From: Schaalia sp. Marseille-Q2122
GTDB lineage: Bacteria; Actinomycetota; Actinomycetes; Actinomycetales; Actinomycetaceae
Assembly (NCBI RefSeq): GCF_903645355.1
Contig: NZ_CAHJXR010000004.1
Span: 248,001 to 312,000, forward strand
DNA length: 64,000 nt
Direction of reading: 5' to 3'
Part shown: piece after piece, positions 36,917 through 45,293 of the stretch
How the letters are laid out: every line of letters begins with the position of its first letter
How positions within the stretch are numbered: position 1 is the first letter of the stretch
Notes under the pieces: model-generated
Databases searched by the model: none
What the model was told of the DNA's origin: nothing
Seen by the model: only the letters and a program-made list of their open reading frames with translations
Position numbers and translations under genes: made by a program

Positions 36917-37038
36917 CATCCACTGGGACAAACACCGCGACAACGCCGGAACAATATTGAGAAGCGCCAAGAATAATCTGTGCCAGTCTCTGCCGGAGCA
37001 AAGCTCCGCAGGGAGGGGCAGATGGAAGGGGATGTGCA

Positions 37039-37725
37039 ATGCATATCGACGTGTGGGCCGATGTCACCTGCCCATGGTGCTACCTGGGTGTACGTCACCT
37101 GCGCGCGGCCCTCGCCTCCTTCCCCCATGCGGACCGAGTCGAGGTCGCTCTCCACGCCTACTTTCTCGATCCTGAACTTGACGTGCGCTGGGACAAATCC
37201 CATGCCCACTACATGACCAACCGACGCGGATGGGACTTCCAGGACCTGCAGGCAGCATACGAGCGCCTCGACAAACTCGGACGCGCTGAAGGCATTGTCT
37301 TCGACTGGGATCGTGCCGTCGTCGCTCCAACCTCCAACGCCTGCCGCGTCATTGCTGCAGCCCGTGAAGAAGACCTTTATCAGGACCACACCACCGGGGC
37401 CGACACCCTCCAATTCAAGGTCTGGGAAACGATCTCACGCGCCTACTTGGAGATGGGCCTGGATATCTCCGACCCTGAAGTGCTCATTGGCTGTGCCCAG
37501 GACGTCGGCATGGATCCCCACGACGCCCTCAGTGCTCTCGCCGACGAGGAATACGCCGCCCAGTCCTTCTCGGACTATCAGATCGCCGTGCAGATGGGCA
37601 TTGAGTCTGTCCCCACCTTCCTCATCGACCAGCAATTCGTGGTCCAGGGCGCCCAGCCTGTGACCGCTATGACGAATATGCTGACAACCGCATGGACCGC
37701 CACCCACGAAGGAGACCCCCAATGA
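37039..37725 (+). CDS. DsbA-family oxidoreductase, FrnE-like
   Basis: This 228-residue thioredoxin-fold protein of the FrnE/DsbA type has the redox motif TCPWCYLG near residue 12 and the cis-proline region IESVPTFLIDQQFVVQGAQP. There is no signal peptide, so it acts in the cytoplasm, perhaps on thiols or as a glutathione/mycothiol-type isomerase relative. A GGGGATG stretch upstream provides a ribosome binding site. Its stop overlaps the start of the next gene (ATGA), linking it to the acetyltransferase fusion. Confidence 0.92.
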   Translation: MHIDVWADVTCPWCYLGVRHLRAALASFPHADRVEVALHAYFLDPELDVRWDKSHAHYMTNRRGWDFQDLQAAYERLDKLGRAEGIVFDWDRAVVAPTSNACRVIAAAREEDLYQDHTTGADTLQFKVWETISRAYLEMGLDISDPEVLIGCAQDVGMDPHDALSALADEEYAAQSFSDYQIAVQMGIESVPTFLIDQQFVVQGAQPVTAMTNMLTTAWTATHEGDPQ

Positions 37726-38792
37726 GCCGAGACGGCCAGGTCGAAGCCCTCGAACCCTGCAGCCTTGTTGGTGAACGTGTGAGCCTCATGCCTCTTACGC
37801 TCGAGGATACTGCCGACATGCATCGCCATGCTCAAGACCCCGAGATTCCCCGGTGGACCACGGTGCCCAGCCCCTACACCCGAGACATGGCTGAGGAATG
37901 GATCGCAGGCGCCGTTCAGGCCACTACCTGGGACAAGGGCGAACCCATCTGGGCAATCCGCCTCAATGAGACAGGTGCCTTCATTGGCCTCTTCTCGCTC
38001 TTCAGGGCGGGAAGCCGCGCCTACGAGGTTGGCTACTGGATCGGCAGCGATTTTCGCGGCCAGGGATACATTACCGAGGCAATGAACCTCGCCGCCGACT
38101 GGGCCTTCACCAGCCTCAATGCGGGCCGCATCCTCTGGCGTGCCAAAGTCGGAAACTGGCCCTCCTGGAAGAGCGCCTGGCAATGCGGTTTTAGCCGCGA
38201 AGGTATCTGGCGCGGGGTGACCATGGGGGATGAGGTTGTCGACCAGTGGACGGCCTCCCTGCTGCCCGGCGATGAGCGCCGCCCTCGTACCCCATGGGAC
38301 GGGCCCGGCCCCGCAGCAGGACAAGGGCCCGCACTTGATCCCTCGCAGCCGGGTGAACTGGTTGCCCAATTCCACCGCACCTACTCCATGCCTGACCGCC
38401 TGGCGGCAGGCGAAGCTCCTACGGTGGACTACGAGCGCCTCAATATGCGCATGGGACTCATCGGCGAGGAGTTTGCCGAGCTCATGGGGGCTGTCTACGG
38501 CCCTCAAGCCCGCTCCATCACCGAAGAAGCCTTCGCGCGAGGAATGGCCGTAGACGAGGGCGCACGCGATGTCGTTGAAGCGGCGGACGCCTTGGCGGAC
38601 CTGATCTACGTCATCTACGGCATGGCCCTCGAATCCGGCATCAACCTTGACGCTGTTCTTGCTGAGGTTCAGGCCTCCAACCTCTCTAAGCTCATGCCCG
38701 ATGGCTCCGTGAAGCTGCGCGAAGACGGCAAGGTCCTTAAGGGGCCGGACTTCTTCCCGCCCAACGTCGCCCGGGCGCTCGGCCTCGACTGA
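37722..38792 (+). CDS. GNAT acetyltransferase fused to a MazG/PRA-PH-like pyrophosphohydrolase domain
   Basis: This 356-residue protein contains two unrelated enzymes. Residues about 10-180 form a RimJ/RimL-type GNAT domain, including the acetyl-CoA region GYWIGSDFRGQGYITEAM. A Pro/Gly-rich linker (about 185-210) leads to residues about 215-356, which resemble the phosphoribosyl-ATP pyrophosphohydrolase/MazG-like superfamily with the helix motif MRMGLIGEEFAELMGAVYG and the metal-binding EAADALADLIYVIYG. The end DGKVLKGPDFFPPNV matches free-standing members. No frame break separates the parts. It is coupled to the DsbA-like gene upstream. Confidence 0.82.
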   Translation: MSRDGQVEALEPCSLVGERVSLMPLTLEDTADMHRHAQDPEIPRWTTVPSPYTRDMAEEWIAGAVQATTWDKGEPIWAIRLNETGAFIGLFSLFRAGSRAYEVGYWIGSDFRGQGYITEAMNLAADWAFTSLNAGRILWRAKVGNWPSWKSAWQCGFSREGIWRGVTMGDEVVDQWTASLLPGDERRPRTPWDGPGPAAGQGPALDPSQPGELVAQFHRTYSMPDRLAAGEAPTVDYERLNMRMGLIGEEFAELMGAVYGPQARSITEEAFARGMAVDEGARDVVEAADALADLIYVIYGMALESGINLDAVLAEVQASNLSKLMPDGSVKLREDGKVLKGPDFFPPNVARALGLD

Positions 38793-38797
38793 TAGGC

Positions 38798-38818
38798 GGC
38801 TGCGCTGATCAGCGAGCC
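38798..38818. terminator. Palindromic hairpin after the fusion gene
   Basis: CGCTGATCAGCG (38803-38814) is a perfect palindrome flanked by GGCT and AGCC, forming an imperfect stem just after the stop at 38792. It is a weak terminator candidate without a T-tract. Further on, CACACT-ACGA-AGTGTG lies in the promoter region of the next gene. Confidence 0.4.
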
Positions 38819-38996
38819 TGAATGCCTCGCTCAACACAATACGCCTCACGTCTCCTCGCTTACTGTAGGCCAGCAGGGGAGGAGGCAAGGAGAGTCATCA
38901 TCCTCACACTACGAAGTGTGCCCTTAGGCATCTGTTATGAATGGGCGCCGACGTGAGATGATGGAGAGACTTGAAAACCAGACAGGAGAAACCACT

Positions 38997-40094
38997 GTGG
39001 CTCGAATCGTGGTGATTGGTGGCGGTTACGGCGGCATTACCGTAGCAAAGGGGCTTGACCCGCTGGCCGACGTCATTCTCATCGAACAAAAAGACCAGTT
39101 TGTTCACCACGCTGCCGCACTGCGCGCAGCCGTTGATGAAGTATGGGAAAACGCCATCTTCATGCCCTACTCCAACCTGCTCACCCGCGGTACCTTCATC
39201 CAAGGCACCGTCGCGAAGGTTGAAGGCACCACCGTCTACGTCTACGGCCGAGACCCCATTGAAGCCGACTACGTCGTCTTCGCCACGGGTTCAACCTACC
39301 CCTTCCCCGCGAAGTACTCCTCCTCACGCGCACAGGTTGCTAAGGCTCGCCTCGAACAGCTACATGAAAACCTCGCCGCCGCTGAATCGGTGCTCATCGT
39401 CGGTGGCGGTACCGTGGGTATTGAACTCACCGGTGAACTGGCCAGCGCCTTCCCCTCCCTCCAAATCACCATCGTTGAAAAGGCTGACGACCTTCTCTCC
39501 ACCCCGGGCTACACCGAAGCCCTGCGTGAAGAAATCAAGGAACAGCTCAAGGAACTCGGCGTCCGCGTGATCACCGGAGCCGAATTGGCCTACCTTCCCC
39601 CGCACAATGTCGGCGAGCTTGGCCACTTCACTGTCTCCACCAAGGACGGCCAGACCGTCGAGGCTGACATCTGGTTCCAATGCTTCGGCTCGCGCGCTAA
39701 CTCCGGCTACCTGGTGGGCACGGAATACGAATCCTTGCTCCACCCCGATGGCACCTTGCGCGTTGAGCCGACCATGCAGGTCAGTGGGCATGAGAATGTC
39801 TACGCAGTGGGTGATCTCACCGATGTGCGCGAATCGAAGCGTGCCGACGCAGCCCGCCAGCAGGCCCGCGTTGTCATCTCCAATATCGCCTCTCAGCTGT
39901 CGGGTGAAGCGCCCGAGGTGTCCTACCAGCCCACCAAGGAATGGGTCATCCTCCCGCTTGGCCCGCAGATGGGCGCCTCTCAGTTGCTTGACGCTGACGG
40001 TGAGACCCGAATTCTCGGCATGGAAGAAACCGCCGAGATTAAGGGCACGGACCTCATGGTCTCCGTCATCCGCTCCCAGCTGAACCTGCCCTGA
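38997..40094 (+). CDS. FAD-dependent pyridine nucleotide-disulfide-type oxidoreductase
   Basis: This 365-residue flavoprotein is of the NDH-2/AIF-like group. The FAD motif is RIVVIGGGYGGITVAKGL at the N-terminus, the NAD(P) motif is VLIVGGGTVGIELTGELA (about 135) and the second FAD segment is NVYAVGDLTDVRE. There is no active-site CxxxxC disulfide and no obvious C-terminal membrane anchor. The electron acceptor is unknown. GTG 38997 is chosen because AGGAG precedes it by eight or nine bases and the conserved fold starts three codons later. Confidence 0.85.
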   Translation: MARIVVIGGGYGGITVAKGLDPLADVILIEQKDQFVHHAAALRAAVDEVWENAIFMPYSNLLTRGTFIQGTVAKVEGTTVYVYGRDPIEADYVVFATGSTYPFPAKYSSSRAQVAKARLEQLHENLAAAESVLIVGGGTVGIELTGELASAFPSLQITIVEKADDLLSTPGYTEALREEIKEQLKELGVRVITGAELAYLPPHNVGELGHFTVSTKDGQTVEADIWFQCFGSRANSGYLVGTEYESLLHPDGTLRVEPTMQVSGHENVYAVGDLTDVRESKRADAARQQARVVISNIASQLSGEAPEVSYQPTKEWVILPLGPQMGASQLLDADGETRILGMEETAEIKGTDLMVSVIRSQLNLP

Positions 40095-40109
40095 TCGATA
40101 ACAGATAAG

Positions 40110-40150
40110 CTGCATATGAGCCCCCGGTCACACCGGGGGCTCATATGCAG
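40110..40150. terminator. Perfect 19-bp hairpin
   Basis: CTGCATATGAGCCCCCGGT (40110-40128) pairs without mismatch with 40132-40150 around a three-base loop. It begins 15 bases after the flavoprotein stop, and its right arm ends 14 bases before the next ATG. A T-tract is absent. It probably ends the upstream transcript, while the promoter or leader of the next gene lies in or right after its right arm. Confidence 0.85.
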
Positions 40151-40164
40151 GTAGGCTAGTGTCC

Positions 40165-40470
40165 ATGGCTACTGAACCGCGCAAAGCACTCGATGAGCTC
40201 ATTGATGCCTTCCGCCTCCACTTCGAGGTGGCGAACTCTGACGTCGACGTCGACTCCGATGAGTTGCTGGACGCTGAAGAACGCCTCTCGGATGCTTTCT
40301 TCACCTACGATGACGTCCTCTTCACCAGCCTCGGCGTTGAGCTGCCCTTCGACATTCTCGACGAGGACGATTTCGATGAGGACTTCGATGACGAGGACGA
40401 CCTCGACGATCTCGATGATGACGACGAGGACGATGATGAGGACGATGATCTCCTCATCGTTGAGGTCTAA
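40165..40470 (+). CDS. Small acidic protein of unknown function
   Basis: This 101-residue protein has an amphipathic N-terminal half (KALDELIDAFRLHFEVANS) and a C-terminal tail dominated by aspartate and glutamate; over 25 acidic residues fall in the last 45. I do not recognise the family. The N-terminal part could form two helices, and the tail could be an interaction or nucleic-acid-mimic segment. ATG 40165 lies 14 bases after a large hairpin, with no clear ribosome binding site, so it may be leaderless. The next gene faces it. Confidence 0.7.
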   Translation: MATEPRKALDELIDAFRLHFEVANSDVDVDSDELLDAEERLSDAFFTYDDVLFTSLGVELPFDILDEDDFDEDFDDEDDLDDLDDDDEDDDEDDDLLIVEV

Positions 40471-40480
40471 ACCTCCCCGC

Positions 40481-41455
40481 TCACCTCGATACGCCCACTG
40501 ATCGCCACGTGTCCTCACGCGTGGCGATCTCTGTGAGCACCTGACGAATCTGCGCGGGCAAAGGTTCCGAGGAGGCCCCAAGAATCTGCTCTAACTGACG
40601 AAGCGTCCGTGGTCCCATCAGGACTGAGGTCACGCCCAGCAGATCACGAACCCACGCCAGCGCAACATCAAGAGGAGTGCGGCCCAACCCTTCAGCGGCA
40701 CGGACGACAGCCTCGATAATCCCCAGGTGTTCGCCGGTCAGCGCCCACTCGACCAGATGATGCAGATGAGCTGATGCGGCACGCGAATCCGGCGGGGTCG
40801 AATGGCGGTACTTTCCGCTCAGGACGCCACCGGCCAAGGGAGAGTGCGCAATCACACCGAGCTCCTCGCCACGAGCAGCCTGGAGAAAGCCAGCGCTCTG
40901 CGGGTAGGTAAGGAGGGAGACATCCTCTTCACAGGCCGTTAGCGGTGCCCGCCCCGCGGCATTGACGTAGCCGCACGCCCAGGCGGTGTCCCACATGCTG
41001 CGATGCGACAGCCCCAGGTAATGCACCAAGCCGCGCTCATGGACAGAGACGGCGGCATCAATGCTTTCCTTCATGGGCGTCACATGATCAGGACCCACTA
41101 CGAGAAGGTCGATGGTATCGGTGTTTAAAATCCGCCGTGCCCCGTCGACAGCGCGCAGGAGGCTGGCGCGCGAAGCAGCGGGGAATGTGGGGGCGGAATG
41201 GATGGGGGAGAGGCCCTCCCGGAGCGCAATGATGACGCGGTCGCGCCCGACCTCGTCAATGGCCCTTCCCAGGACCTCCAGAGCGGCGCCACCACCGTAG
41301 GAGGTCGATACTTCAACGAGGGAGCCACCGGCGTCAACGAAGGCGGCCAGCATATCGATCGCCTCGGCTTCTTGCGTGTCACGTCCCCACAAAAGGGTGC
41401 CTAGAGCAAGGTCAGAAACACATAAACCGGAGTGTCCACAGCGGCGAGAATCCAT
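40481..41455 (-). CDS. Aldo/keto reductase-fold protein with altered catalytic residues
   Basis: This 324-residue protein has the aldo/keto reductase TIM-barrel pattern, starting RRCGHSGLCVSDLALGTLLWG and with late segments ALAWVRDLLGVTSVLMGP. Of the usual Asp-Tyr-Lys-His tetrad only the tyrosine is clear (STSYGGG). The Asp position reads Glu/Val (LVEVS), the Lys position is Arg (VIIALREG) and the His position lies in LLVVGPDHV. It may be non-catalytic or use different chemistry. It starts divergently from uppP. Confidence 0.82.
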   Translation of the reverse strand: MDSRRCGHSGLCVSDLALGTLLWGRDTQEAEAIDMLAAFVDAGGSLVEVSTSYGGGAALEVLGRAIDEVGRDRVIIALREGLSPIHSAPTFPAASRASLLRAVDGARRILNTDTIDLLVVGPDHVTPMKESIDAAVSVHERGLVHYLGLSHRSMWDTAWACGYVNAAGRAPLTACEEDVSLLTYPQSAGFLQAARGEELGVIAHSPLAGGVLSGKYRHSTPPDSRAASAHLHHLVEWALTGEHLGIIEAVVRAAEGLGRTPLDVALAWVRDLLGVTSVLMGPRTLRQLEQILGASSEPLPAQIRQVLTEIATREDTWRSVGVSR

Positions 41456-41546
41456 GCTCCTACCGTAATGGGTACTTCGCCACTAAGCGGGTAATCATCG
41501 CGCAGGAACAACAGATTCGAAGGGCGTGGCGCGTAGAGTAGAACGC

Positions 41547-42404
41547 ATGAGTTGGCTCGATGCAATCATTCTTGGCCTTGTTCAGGGCCTGACAGAATTC
41601 CTTCCTATTTCGTCCTCCGCGCACCTGCGTATTGTCAGTGAACTCTTGGGCATTACCGACCCGGGTGCGGCCTTCACGGCGATTACGCAGATCGGTACCG
41701 AATTGGCGGTGCTCATCATCTTCTGGAAGGACATTGTCAGAATCCTTGGCGCGTGGTTTTCTTCCATGCCTTGGGTGCCTGCAGCCAAGCGCACGGCCTC
41801 GTCACACCCGGATGTGCGCATGGGGTGGATGATTATTGTTGGCTCCCTCCCGATTGGTTTGTTGGGCCTCCTATTGCAGGACTGGATTGATACGACCTTC
41901 AGGAACCTGTGGATTACTGTCGTCATGCTTGCTGTCTTTGCCCTTCTGCTGGGCTGGGCTGACCGCCATGGGGAGCGCACGAAGTCCCTTGCCTCGATGT
42001 CGTGGAAGGATGCGATTCTTTACGGCTTCGCTCAGGCGATGGCCCTCATCCCCGGCGTGTCGCGTTCGGGTGGCACGATCACGATGGGTCGCTTTATGGG
42101 GTATTCGCGTCCGGAGGCGGCGCGCTACTCCTTCCTGTTGGCCTTGCCAGCTGTGTTCGCGTCGGGTTTTTACAAGGTTGCGAAAGTCGCGACGGGTGGC
42201 GACTACGTTGAGGTTGGCCCGACGATTCTGGCAACAATCGTGGCCTTCGCTATTGGCTACGCCGTCATTGTCTGGTTCCTTAAGCTCATTTCGACCGGCT
42301 CTTTCGCGCCCTTTGTCTACTATCGTCTGGGGCTGGCTGCACTCATTGCCATTCTTTTGTTCACCGGCGTTCTTTCGCCCGTTTCTACCGCAGTAGGAGT
42401 GTGA
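41547..42404 (+). CDS. uppP: Undecaprenyl-diphosphatase
   Basis: UppP (BacA) dephosphorylates undecaprenyl pyrophosphate to recycle the cell-wall lipid carrier. The 285-residue multi-span membrane protein carries the two active-site motifs: [17 protein letters not shown] near residue 15 and [19 protein letters not shown] near residue 170. ATG 41547 begins the conserved N-terminus [14 protein letters not shown]. No ribosome binding site precedes it, but TAGAGT at 41534-41539 ends seven bases upstream, suggesting a leaderless transcript. The HAD gene follows after six bases. Confidence 0.95.
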   Translation: MSWLDAIILGLVQGLTEFLPISSSAHLRIVSELLGITDPGAAFTAITQIGTELAVLIIFWKDIVRILGAWFSSMPWVPAAKRTASSHPDVRMGWMIIVGSLPIGLLGLLLQDWIDTTFRNLWITVVMLAVFALLLGWADRHGERTKSLASMSWKDAILYGFAQAMALIPGVSRSGGTITMGRFMGYSRPEAARYSFLLALPAVFASGFYKVAKVATGGDYVEVGPTILATIVAFAIGYAVIVWFLKLISTGSFAPFVYYRLGLAALIAILLFTGVLSPVSTAVGV

Positions 42405-42410
42405 CCCCTC

Positions 42411-43103
42411 GTGACCTCTGTGCTTCCCGCAGCGATCCTGCTTGACCAGGATGGGACGATTATCGATTCGGAGCCGATCTGGGATGAGGTTGAGTTCGAT
42501 CTCACCCGCGAGCTTGGAGGCACACTCACCCCGGAGATTCGCGAGACCTTCATTGGAGGCCCGCTGTCGGTGACGGCACGCACGATCATTGAGCTCACAG
42601 GGACTGCGGTGAGTCAGGAGGAGATCGAGCACGAAATCGTTGAACGCGTGGCGTCCACCATTGAAGAACGAGGTGTCCGTTGGCTTCCTGGCGTTGCTGA
42701 CTTCCTTGCGCGGATGAGGAGTGCGGGCCTTCCGATTGCGGTGGTGACGGCCTCCTACCACCGGATCGCCGACGCTGTGATGGCGGATGCGCCCGTTGAG
42801 GGCATCACCTTGATGGTTGCGGGCGATGATGTTGAGCATCCCAAGCCTGATCCGGCGGGCTACCGTCTGGCAGCCGAACGCCTGGGGGTTGATCCTCAAC
42901 GATGCGTGGCGGTGGAGGATTCCTTCCCGGGCATGTGCGCGGCGGTGGGTGCTGGAGCGCGGACGATTATGGTGCCTGGCATGCAACGCGTGGAGCTTGC
43001 TGAGGGAGTGAGCCGGGTGAATGCTCTGGCTGATATCGACCTGGAACTACTGGCTCGCGTCATGTCGGGTGAATGCGTGGACCTCGCCAGAGTTCCCGCC
43101 TGA
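42411..43103 (+). CDS. HAD-superfamily hydrolase, beta-phosphoglucomutase-like
   Basis: This 230-residue haloacid dehalogenase-fold protein is of the subfamily with an alpha-helical cap. Motif I is LLDQDGTIIDSEPIW, motif II is VVTASYHR, motif III lysine lies in EHPKPDPAGY and motif IV is AVEDSFPGMCAA. It is probably a small-molecule phosphatase or phosphomutase. GTG 42411 is six bases after uppP and on the same strand, so they are likely one transcript; a role in lipid carrier metabolism is only suggested by that linkage. Confidence 0.9.
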   Translation: MTSVLPAAILLDQDGTIIDSEPIWDEVEFDLTRELGGTLTPEIRETFIGGPLSVTARTIIELTGTAVSQEEIEHEIVERVASTIEERGVRWLPGVADFLARMRSAGLPIAVVTASYHRIADAVMADAPVEGITLMVAGDDVEHPKPDPAGYRLAAERLGVDPQRCVAVEDSFPGMCAAVGAGARTIMVPGMQRVELAEGVSRVNALADIDLELLARVMSGECVDLARVPA

Positions 43104-43155
43104 GTTCCTGGAGTGTGCTGGGCTGCCGGGCTGAAGCGGACTCTTGGTCGTCTGC

Positions 43156-44118
43156 TCAGCTTGCGCGGGTTTGCAGCAGCTTCTCAATGCCCTCTTCCGG
43201 TAGGGGAGGCGTCGTTCCGCCGTAGAGGGGGCATGCCGCGCGCACACCACACCAGTTACACAGAGGGTTCTTCCGTGCAGGGAACACACCACGCCGCGCA
43301 TCAGCCTCGATAGCATCCCACAGGCGCGCAATCTCATAACGGAAACGCTCAATGTCGCTGGCCTCGGGATCAAAGGTCAGCACCTGTCCGGACTTGAGGT
43401 AGAGCAGCTGCGTGCGCGCAGGCAGACGATCTGTCAGTTCAAGTAAGAGCGCGTAGAAACGCATCTGGAAGAGCGCGTCCTCCTGAAAACGTGGCGAGGG
43501 AGCGCGCCCGGTCTTATAGTCCACGACCCGCAATGCGCCATTGGGCGCCCGGTCAATGCGGTCAATGAAACCCCGCAGACGCACCCCCTCGGGGGTCTGA
43601 GCGACGACGTGGCTCTCCCTGCCTGCGGGCTCTAACCAGCGGGGGTCTTCAATACGGAAGTAGTGGTCGACCATGTCGCGGGTCTGCGCCATCCAGTCGC
43701 TGAACTCCTCAACCGTGGGGAAGAGGGCACTCACCTCAGGGGTGTTCTCCTGCATCGCCTCCCACAAGGGCATGACAAGCTCCTGGGCAGCTTCGCGGGT
43801 GCGCTGCGCGGCTGGCACGTCATAAATGTTTTCCAGAACAGAGTGAATGAGCGTCCCTCGGGTGGTGGCCTGCGTGGGAGGCTCCTTCATGCGATCTACC
43901 ACATGTAGGCGGTATTGCAGGGGGCAGCGCTGGTACTCCTTTGCCCGTGACGCCGAGAGAGCCGGGCGCCAATCTTCTCCTTTTCCCGCACCATTGCGCA
44001 CTCCGGGGGCCTGCATGTGTGCAGGCGCAGCGGGGTTGGGAGCGACATCAGCAGATGCGGTAGCCGGGGAAGCGGCGGTCACGCTTCGAGGAAGGTCAGC
44101 GGAGGAGGAAACAGTCAT
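43156..44118 (-). CDS. RecB-like PD-(D/E)XK nuclease with Fe-S cysteines
   Basis: This 320-residue RecB-family exonuclease begins with a low-complexity Ala/Pro region (about 45 residues). The Fe-S-type first cysteine lies in SRAKEYQRCPLQYRLH and the nuclease core is GFIDRIDRAPNG...LRVVDYKTGRAP. The C-terminal cysteine group NPLCNWCGVRAACPLY completes a probable 4Fe-4S site as in AddB/Cas4-type nucleases. It is a stand-alone nuclease, not RecB itself. It is divergent from trmI, sharing an 83-base promoter region. Confidence 0.88.
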   Translation of the reverse strand: MTVSSSADLPRSVTAASPATASADVAPNPAAPAHMQAPGVRNGAGKGEDWRPALSASRAKEYQRCPLQYRLHVVDRMKEPPTQATTRGTLIHSVLENIYDVPAAQRTREAAQELVMPLWEAMQENTPEVSALFPTVEEFSDWMAQTRDMVDHYFRIEDPRWLEPAGRESHVVAQTPEGVRLRGFIDRIDRAPNGALRVVDYKTGRAPSPRFQEDALFQMRFYALLLELTDRLPARTQLLYLKSGQVLTFDPEASDIERFRYEIARLWDAIEADARRGVFPARKNPLCNWCGVRAACPLYGGTTPPLPEEGIEKLLQTRAS

Positions 44119-44201
44119 GGATTAACCGTAACCGGTTCCACCCGCAACAGCGTGATTCTCACAGGCCTGAAAGGGGAAGAAAGCGGTAGGATCATCAGAC
44201 G

Positions 44202-45293
44202 ATGAGCAGAGAATCAAATACCACCAGCACCCGTCCTCTTCTCGGTCAAGATGCGCGCCGCGGCCCCCTCCGTGACGGCGACCGCGTGCAGATCCGTGAC
44301 CCCAAGGGGCGCCTCCACACGATCGTCCTCCAGGCAGGCGGCCGTTTCCAAACCAACCGAGGTACCCTCTTGCACGACGAGGTGATCGGCCGCCCCGACG
44401 GACAGGTGATCCTCACCCCTGAAGGTAAGCAGTTCCAGATTCTGCGCCCTCTCCTGTCGGACTACGTCATGTCGATGCCCCGAGGTGCTGCGGTGGTCTA
44501 CCCCAAGGACGCGGGAACCATCGTCCAGATGGGGGATATTTTCCCCGGCGCCCGCGTGGTTGAAGCCGGCGTCGGCTCGGGCGCGTTGGCTATGTCCCTG
44601 CTCAGCGCAGTGGGGGAGCACGGCCACCTTATTTCTGTGGAGCGCCGCGAAGAATTCGCTGAGATCGCTCGGGGGAATGTGGACCTGTGGTTCGGGCGCG
44701 CGCACCCCGCGTGGGACCTGCGCGTCGGTGACGCTGCCGACGTGCTGGCTAGCCTTGAGGAAGGTTCGGTGGACCGCGTGGTCCTTGACATGCTGGCCCC
44801 GTGGGAAAACCTCCAGGCCGTGGCCCACGCTCTTACTCCTGGCGGCGTACTCCTGTGCTACATCGCTACCGTCACCCAGATGTCGCGCCTCGTGGAGGAT
44901 TTGCGCTCTTCGGGTGACTTTACTGACCCGATCGCCTGGGAAACCTTGCAGCGCGAGTGGCACCTTGATGGCCTCGCCGTGCGACCTGAGCATCGAATGG
45001 TCGCCCACACGGGCTTCCTCCTGACCGCCCGTCGCCTCGCTCCCGGCGTTGACCCGCAAGAACGCGACGTGCGCCCCGCAAAGTCCGCCGAGGGCCTTGA
45101 TGGCATGTGGGATCACGAGGACGGCTGGTCGGACGAGGCCGTCGGCGCCCGCGTCCCCTCCGATAAGAAGTTGCGCAAGGTCCGCCGCGATCTCAAGGCC
45201 AAGGTTGATGTCCTCGTTGCCACTGACGAGGACGCTGCATCCGGTGGCCCTCTCGCTTCAGACGAGCAGGCGGAAGGCCAGAGGAATGAGTGA
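44202..45293 (+). CDS. trmI: tRNA (adenine(58)-N(1))-methyltransferase TrmI
   Basis: TrmI methylates A58 (and A57 in some archaea) in the tRNA T-loop. The 363-residue protein has an N-terminal small domain, the SAM-binding motif ARVVEAGVGSGALAMSLL (about residue 118) and the catalytic aspartate segment VVLDMLAPWENLQA. A charged C-terminal extension of about 80 residues goes beyond the core. The stop overlaps the next start (eight bases), and trmI next to mpa is a conserved actinobacterial linkage. Confidence 0.93.
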   Translation: MSRESNTTSTRPLLGQDARRGPLRDGDRVQIRDPKGRLHTIVLQAGGRFQTNRGTLLHDEVIGRPDGQVILTPEGKQFQILRPLLSDYVMSMPRGAAVVYPKDAGTIVQMGDIFPGARVVEAGVGSGALAMSLLSAVGEHGHLISVERREEFAEIARGNVDLWFGRAHPAWDLRVGDAADVLASLEEGSVDRVVLDMLAPWENLQAVAHALTPGGVLLCYIATVTQMSRLVEDLRSSGDFTDPIAWETLQREWHLDGLAVRPEHRMVAHTGFLLTARRLAPGVDPQERDVRPAKSAEGLDGMWDHEDGWSDEAVGARVPSDKKLRKVRRDLKAKVDVLVATDEDAASGGPLASDEQAEGQRNE

